A DNA stretch of 64,000 nucleotides. Origin: Halomonas getboli. Lineage in GTDB: Bacteria; Pseudomonadota; Gammaproteobacteria; Pseudomonadales; Halomonadaceae. This document shows, piece by piece, positions 60,212 through 64,000 of this stretch. A model generated the notes under the pieces. It made no database searches and was not told where the DNA came from. It saw nothing but the letters and a program-made list of their open reading frames with translations. The translations under genes and the position numbers were made by a program. The stretch spans positions 798,757 to 862,756 of the forward strand of contig NZ_JALMEW010000001.1 in the NCBI RefSeq assembly GCF_023094245.1. The letters run 5' to 3'. Positions within the stretch are counted from its first letter, which is position 1, and each line of letters starts with the position of its first letter.

Positions 60212-61246
60212 TCAGTCTTGGGAAGGCGTCGGCGCCGGGGCGCGGTCGTCCGGGGCCAGGCCGAAGTGCTGCCAGGCCTGGCGGGTCACCACCCGGCCGC
60301 GGGCGGTGCGCATCATCAGCCCCTGCTGGATCAGGTAGGGCTCGATGACGTCCTCGATGGTGTCGCGCTCCTCGCCGATGGCCGCGGCCAGCGAGTCGAC
60401 GCCCACCGGCCCGCCGTCGAACTTCTCGATCATCGCCAGCAACAGCCGGCGGTCCATGTGATCCAGGCCGTGATGATCGACGTGGAGCATGTTGAGCGCC
60501 TGGTCGGCGATCTCGGCGTCGATGCGTCCGCCGCCGCGCACCTCGGCGTAGTCGCGCACGCGGCGCAGCAGGCGGTTGGCGATGCGCGGGGTGCCGCGGG
60601 AGCGGCGTGCCACTTCCCGGGCGCCGGCGGCGTCGGCGGTCACGCCCAGCAGCCGCGCCGAGCGGGCGACGATCTCGCTGAGCTCGTCGATGGAGTAGAA
60701 CTCCAGGCGCTGGACGATGCCGAAGCGATCGCGCAGCGGCGAGGTCAGCAGGCCCGCCCGGGTGGTGGCGCCGACCAGGGTGAAGGGCGGCAGGTCGAGC
60801 TTGATCGAGCGCGCCGCCGGCCCCTCGCCGATCACGATGTCGAGCTGGAAGTCCTCCATGGCGGGATAGAGGATCTCTTCCACCACCGCCGACAGGCGAT
60901 GGATCTCGTCGATGAACAGCACGTCGCCGGGCTGCAGGTTGGTGAGCATGGCGGCGAGATCGCCGGCCCGCTCGAGCACCGGACCGGAGGTCGACTTCAG
61001 GCCGACACCCATCTCGGTGGCGATGATATTGGCGAGCGTGGTCTTGCCGAGCCCGGGCGGGCCGAACACCAGGGTGTGGTCGAGGCTCTCGTCGCGGCCG
61101 CGGGCGGCGTGGATGAAGATCTCCAGCTGCTCGCGGACCCGCGGCTGGCCGATGTAGTCGCCGAGCTGCTTGGGGCGAATGGCGTGGTCCAGATGGCCTT
61201 CGCCCTCGCGGTTCTCGGCGGCGATCAGGCGATCAGTTTCCAGCAT
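60212..61246 (-). CDS. ruvB: Holliday junction branch migration ATPase RuvB
   Basis: 344 residues. AAA+ motor hexamer that drives branch migration with RuvA. Walker [14 protein letters not shown], Walker [11 protein letters not shown], sensor 1 LVGATTRAG, arginine finger region PLRDRFGI, and a winged-helix DNA-binding C-terminus ([13 protein letters not shown]). GGAGGGAG lies just before the ATG. 51 nt after ruvA. Confidence 0.98.
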   Translation of the reverse strand: MLETDRLIAAENREGEGHLDHAIRPKQLGDYIGQPRVREQLEIFIHAARGRDESLDHTLVFGPPGLGKTTLANIIATEMGVGLKSTSGPVLERAGDLAAMLTNLQPGDVLFIDEIHRLSAVVEEILYPAMEDFQLDIVIGEGPAARSIKLDLPPFTLVGATTRAGLLTSPLRDRFGIVQRLEFYSIDELSEIVARSARLLGVTADAAGAREVARRSRGTPRIANRLLRRVRDYAEVRGGGRIDAEIADQALNMLHVDHHGLDHMDRRLLLAMIEKFDGGPVGVDSLAAAIGEERDTIEDVIEPYLIQQGLMMRTARGRVVTRQAWQHFGLAPDDRAPAPTPSQD

Positions 61247-61297
61247 CGGCTCCCTCCGCCGGCATCGGGATGAAAGGCTGCGGATCGCGCATGGCCA

Positions 61298-61909
61298 TCA
61301 GCCCGCCATGCGACGCGCGAGCGCCGCCTTGATGATCGCCTCGGTGCTGCCCTCTTCCTCGAGGCCAGCGAGCATGCGCGCGGCCTCGGCGGGCTTGTAG
61401 CCGAGGCTGACCAGCGCCGCCTCGGCCTCGGCCAGCGGCTCCTGGCGCGGCTCGGGGGCGCTGCCGGTCGACGGTGCCACGCCGGCGGCGGGCGTTTCGG
61501 CCTCCCAGTGCGGGAAGCGGTCGCGCATCTCGACGATCAGCCGCTCGGCGGTCTTCTTGCCGACGCCGGGCAGGCGAGTCAGCGACTTGACGTCGTCGTC
61601 CATCACGCAGCGGATGAAGGCGTCCTCGTCCATGCCGGAGAGGATGGCCAGGGCCAGCTTGGGGCCGACGCCGTTGACCTTGATCAGGGCGCGGAACAGC
61701 GCCCGCTCCTGCTCGCGGGCGAAGCCGTAGAGCAGATGGGCGTCATCGCGCACGGTGAGATGGGTATGCAGCACCACGTCCTCGCCGACCCCGGGCAATG
61801 CCACCAGGGTGGTCATGGACGCTTCCAGCTCGTAGCCGACGCCGGCCACGTCCAACAGCAGCCAGGGCGGCTGCTTGTCGATCAGGGTGCCTCGCAAGCG
61901 TCCGATCAT
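61298..61909 (-). CDS. ruvA: Holliday junction DNA helicase subunit RuvA
   Basis: 203 residues. N-terminal OB fold ([29 protein letters not shown]), two helix-hairpin-helix motifs ([29 protein letters not shown]) that bind the junction, and a C-terminal domain III ([16 protein letters not shown]) that contacts RuvB, joined by a flexible acidic/proline linker. Tetramer that holds the four-way junction. Second gene of ruvCAB. Confidence 0.98.
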   Translation of the reverse strand: MIGRLRGTLIDKQPPWLLLDVAGVGYELEASMTTLVALPGVGEDVVLHTHLTVRDDAHLLYGFAREQERALFRALIKVNGVGPKLALAILSGMDEDAFIRCVMDDDVKSLTRLPGVGKKTAERLIVEMRDRFPHWEAETPAAGVAPSTGSAPEPRQEPLAEAEAALVSLGYKPAEAARMLAGLEEEGSTEAIIKAALARRMAG

Positions 61910-62033
61910 GATATGTCACTGTCCTTGATGATGAATCCGCAGCGCGTCGCGCTCACTATACTGGTCCCCCCCGGGCCATGCCAGCCCGTGGAACGCTGTT
62001 CGACAACCGCCTGGGCGTCGCCATCAGGCGACA

Positions 62034-62579
62034 TCACTCGGGGCGAAAGTCGCGCCACGACGCCCCCTTGCCGCGCCCTCGCCCGCCGCCGCCGTAGCTG
62101 CCCTGACGGATCAGCCCGAGCCGGGCGTAGGCATGGGTCAGGGCGATGGCCAGGGCGTCGGCGGCATCGGCCTGGGGCGTGCCGGAGAGGCCCAGGATGG
62201 CGGTCACCATGTGCTGAACCTGGGCCTTGTCGGCCGCCCCGCCGCCGGTGACCGCCTGCTTGATCTGGCGCGGACCGTACTCGCTGACCGGCAGGCCGTG
62301 ATTGGCCGCACAGACGATGGCGGTGCCCCGCGCCTGACCGAGCTTGAGTGCCGAGTCGGCGTTCTTCGACATGAACACCTGCTCGATGGCGAACTCGCCG
62401 GGACCGTGCAGGCCGATCACCTCGCTGACCCCGGCATAGACCTGGGCCAGACGCTGGGCCAGATCGTCGCCGCGGGTGCGGATGCAGCCGCTGGTCACGT
62501 ACTTCGGCCTGGGCTCGGTCACGTCCAGCACCCCGTAGCCGGTGATCCGCGAGCCCGGATCGATGCCCAGGATCAGCAT
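62034..62579 (-). CDS. ruvC: Holliday junction resolvase RuvC
   Basis: 181 residues. RNase H-like endonuclease that cuts Holliday junctions. Catalytic acids are seen in [14 protein letters not shown] (Asp7), [11 protein letters not shown] (Glu) and [14 protein letters not shown] (Asp pair). The C-terminus has a Gly/Arg-rich tail ([11 protein letters not shown]). 124 nt before ruvA and 90 nt after yebC on the same strand. Confidence 0.97.
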   Translation of the reverse strand: MLILGIDPGSRITGYGVLDVTEPRPKYVTSGCIRTRGDDLAQRLAQVYAGVSEVIGLHGPGEFAIEQVFMSKNADSALKLGQARGTAIVCAANHGLPVSEYGPRQIKQAVTGGGAADKAQVQHMVTAILGLSGTPQADAADALAIALTHAYARLGLIRQGSYGGGGRGRGKGASWRDFRPE

Positions 62580-62669
62580 GTGCGTTCGCTCGTCGTGAAA
62601 GGATTCGTCATCGTGCCGCTTATCGAGAATGTCATCATTGCCGGATCGAGAGCGCGTTGGTGTTCGGCT

Positions 62670-63422
62670 TCAATCATGCAGCTCTTCCAGAATGTCATCC
62701 GAGAAGTCGGCATTGGTGTAAACATTCTGCACATCGTCCAGGTCCTCCAGCCGGTCGACCAGCTTGACGATACGCCGGCCGAGCTCGGCGTCGTCGATGC
62801 GGCTGTAATTGTCCGGATAGCGCCCGACGTCGCTGGCCTCGGGGTCGATGCCCGCCGCTATCAGCGCATCCTTGACCGTACCGAAGGTATCCGGCGTGGT
62901 GACGACCTCCAGGCGGCCATCCTCGAGGGCCTCGATGTTCTCGGGCTCGGCGGCCAGGGTCGCCTCCATGGCCGTCTCCTCGTCGACGCCTTGCGGCAGC
63001 GTCAGCCGCCCCTGCTTGTGGAACATGAAGGCCACGGAGCCGGAGGTGCCGAGATTGCCGCCGTGTTTGCCGAAGGCGTGTCGCACCTCGGAGACAGTTC
63101 GATTGCGGTTATCGGTCATGGCCTCGACCATCACCGCCACGCCTTCGGGGCCGTAGCCCTCGTAGACGACCTCTTCCATGGCGTCGCCGTCGGTGTTGCC
63201 GGCGCCGCGGTCCACCGCCCGCTGCACGGTGTCCTTGGGCATGTTGTTGCCGAGCGCCTTGTCCATGGCGGCGCGCAGGCGCGGGTTGTCCTCGGGGTCG
63301 CCGCCGCCCTGCCGCGCGGCCACGGTCAGCTCGCGGATCAGCTTGTTGAAGATCTTGCCGCGCCTGGCGTCCTGAGCCGCCTTGCGATGCTTGATATTGG
63401 ACCATTTGCTATGGCCGGCCAT
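62670..63422 (-). CDS. yebC: YebC/PmpR-family regulatory or translation factor
   Basis: 250 residues with the conserved start MAGHSKWSNIKHRKAAQDARRGKIF, the RxAxDKAxxxNMPKD region and GPEGVAVMVEAMTDNRNRT. Long annotated as a DNA-binding transcriptional regulator; some members act on ribosomes at proline stretches, so the mode here is open. AGGAGGG upstream of ATG. It heads the ruvCAB-tol cluster; aspS lies 251 nt upstream with a dispersed repeat in between. Confidence 0.96.
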   Translation of the reverse strand: MAGHSKWSNIKHRKAAQDARRGKIFNKLIRELTVAARQGGGDPEDNPRLRAAMDKALGNNMPKDTVQRAVDRGAGNTDGDAMEEVVYEGYGPEGVAVMVEAMTDNRNRTVSEVRHAFGKHGGNLGTSGSVAFMFHKQGRLTLPQGVDEETAMEATLAAEPENIEALEDGRLEVVTTPDTFGTVKDALIAAGIDPEASDVGRYPDNYSRIDDAELGRRIVKLVDRLEDLDDVQNVYTNADFSDDILEELHD

Positions 63423-63507
63423 ATTCCCTCCTTCGTGTCTCGTCGGTGAGTCAGGAAACCGGATTGAATCATCGGCCAGATGAGCTCTCCCGACGACCAG
63501 CCTTCAC

Positions 63508-63585
63508 GAGGACGCGGTAAACCCTTCCCTGGGCGCTTCTTTTGACATCCATGTCAAAAGAACCTCGCTTCGGCTGGTCCTCGGT
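63508..63585 (+). repeat. Dispersed structured repeat, copy C (short form)
   Basis: Shares with copies A and B the 5' box GAGG...TAAACCCTTCCCTGGGCGCTTCT, then passes directly into a hairpin CTTTTGACAT (63539-63548) / ATGTCAAAAG (63551-63560) with a CC loop. The middle section of A and B is missing. Lies between yebC and the aspS terminator. Confidence 0.65.
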
Positions 63586-63626
63586 GCTCAGGTCGAGTGT
63601 TGGAGCCATATCACCCCCAGAAACGA

Positions 63627-63652
63627 CACCGGCGCCACAAGGGGCGCCGGTG
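63627..63652 (-). terminator. Terminator of aspS
   Basis: Perfect 10-bp stem CACCGGCGCC / GGCGCCGGTG with a 6-nt loop, 22 nt after the aspS stop; on the minus strand it is followed by TCGTTTCTGG. Confidence 0.75.
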
Positions 63653-63673
63653 CGTTGACGGAAGACTCGCCGC

Positions 63674-64000
63674 TTATTCGGCGGTGCCCTCTTCTGCCTT
63701 TTCCGCCTTGGCCTTCTGGCGCAGGCGAATGTTGAGCTCCTTGAGCTGCTCGCCGCTGACCTCGCCCGGGGCATCGGTCATCAGGCAGGCCGCGCTCTGG
63801 GTCTTCGGAAAGGCGATCACCTCACGGATGGTGCGGGCACCGCTCATCAGCATCACCAGACGGTCGAGGCCGAAGGCCAGGCCACCGTGGGGCGGCGCGC
63901 CGTACTGCAGGGCGTCGAGCAGGAAGCCGAATTTCTCGCGGGCCTCTTCCTGGCCGATGCCGAGCAGCTCGAGCACGCTCTGCTGCATGGCCTGGTCGTG
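63674..64000 (-). CDS. aspS: Aspartyl-tRNA synthetase (C-terminal part only)
   Basis: The last 108 residues of AspRS; the gene runs off the window end. Class II motif 3 is visible as [14 protein letters not shown], preceded by [18 protein letters not shown] and followed by [26 protein letters not shown]. The C-terminal tail ([20 protein letters not shown]) is ordinary for the bacterial enzyme. It charges tRNA-Asp. aspS upstream of yebC-ruvC is the usual gammaproteobacterial order. Confidence 0.97.
   Translation of the reverse strand, partial: HDQAMQQSVLELLGIGQEEAREKFGFLLDALQYGAPPHGGLAFGLDRLVMLMSGARTIREVIAFPKTQSAACLMTDAPGEVSGEQLKELNIRLRQKAKAEKAEEGTAE

Overview
The window is 64 kb of high-GC chromosomal DNA from a moderately halophilic gammaproteobacterium, almost certainly Halomonas or a close relative in Halomonadaceae. 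The evidence is a complete ectABC operon whose EctA closely matches my memory of the Halomonas elongata protein, the gammaproteobacterial gene orders yebC-ruvCAB-tolQRAB-pal-cpoB and tamA-tamB, and even, high GC codon use throughout. No prophage, insertion sequence, CRISPR array, rRNA or tRNA gene was seen. Most of the window is core genome, packed into short operons that often overlap by 4 nt (ATGA).

Layout. 1-9.3 kb: 3' end of a PatZ-type acyl-CoA synthetase/acetyltransferase, pdxH, an arsC-like/wrbA/DUF2069 operon, an MgtC-family protein, a cyclotransferase-like protein, a hipBA toxin-antitoxin module with three operators, smrA, and cysI with its DUF934 partner. 9.3-23.7 kb: a MATE exporter, metH, nfuA and sufE (both Fe-S assembly) separated by a divergent KfrA-like/tyrosine-recombinase pair, a zur-hisI-yidD operon, and an operon of retropepsin lipoprotein, Cys-free 7TM inactive transglutaminase and RimK-like ATP-grasp ligase. 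23.7-33.7 kb: an FdhF/YdeP molybdoenzyme, bestrophin, LysR regulator, DUF3833 lipoprotein, ectABC, glutathione reductase and beta-carbonic anhydrase. 33.8-39.7 kb: a five-gene Dpp/Opp-type peptide ABC transporter. 40-52.7 kb: LysR regulator with YheT-type hydrolase, the operon coiled-coil protein-tamA-tamB-msrA, sodB, and galU-ugd. 52.8-64 kb: ubiG-gph, then on the minus strand aspS (partial), yebC, ruvC, ruvA, ruvB, tolQ, tolR, tolA, tolB, pal, cpoB and yciK.

Themes. Salt and envelope physiology dominate: ectoine synthesis, peptide uptake, Tol-Pal and TAM envelope assembly, the membrane ATP-grasp/transglutaminase/protease operon, MgtC and bestrophin. Redox and sulfur genes (gorA, sodB, msrA, cysI, metH, nfuA, sufE, wrbA) are scattered between them.

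The least explained items are: (1) the KfrA-like/solitary tyrosine recombinase pair with a palindrome-rich spacer between two Fe-S genes; (2) the three-gene ATP-grasp/7TM/retropepsin operon, whose product is not known to me; (3) a family of three dispersed non-coding repeats (about 39.7, 50.4 and 63.5 kb) that share a 5' box and a hairpin with compensatory arm changes; and (4) a hipBA control region whose three operators fit the E. coli HipB consensus, two of them forming a perfect 20-bp inverted repeat.
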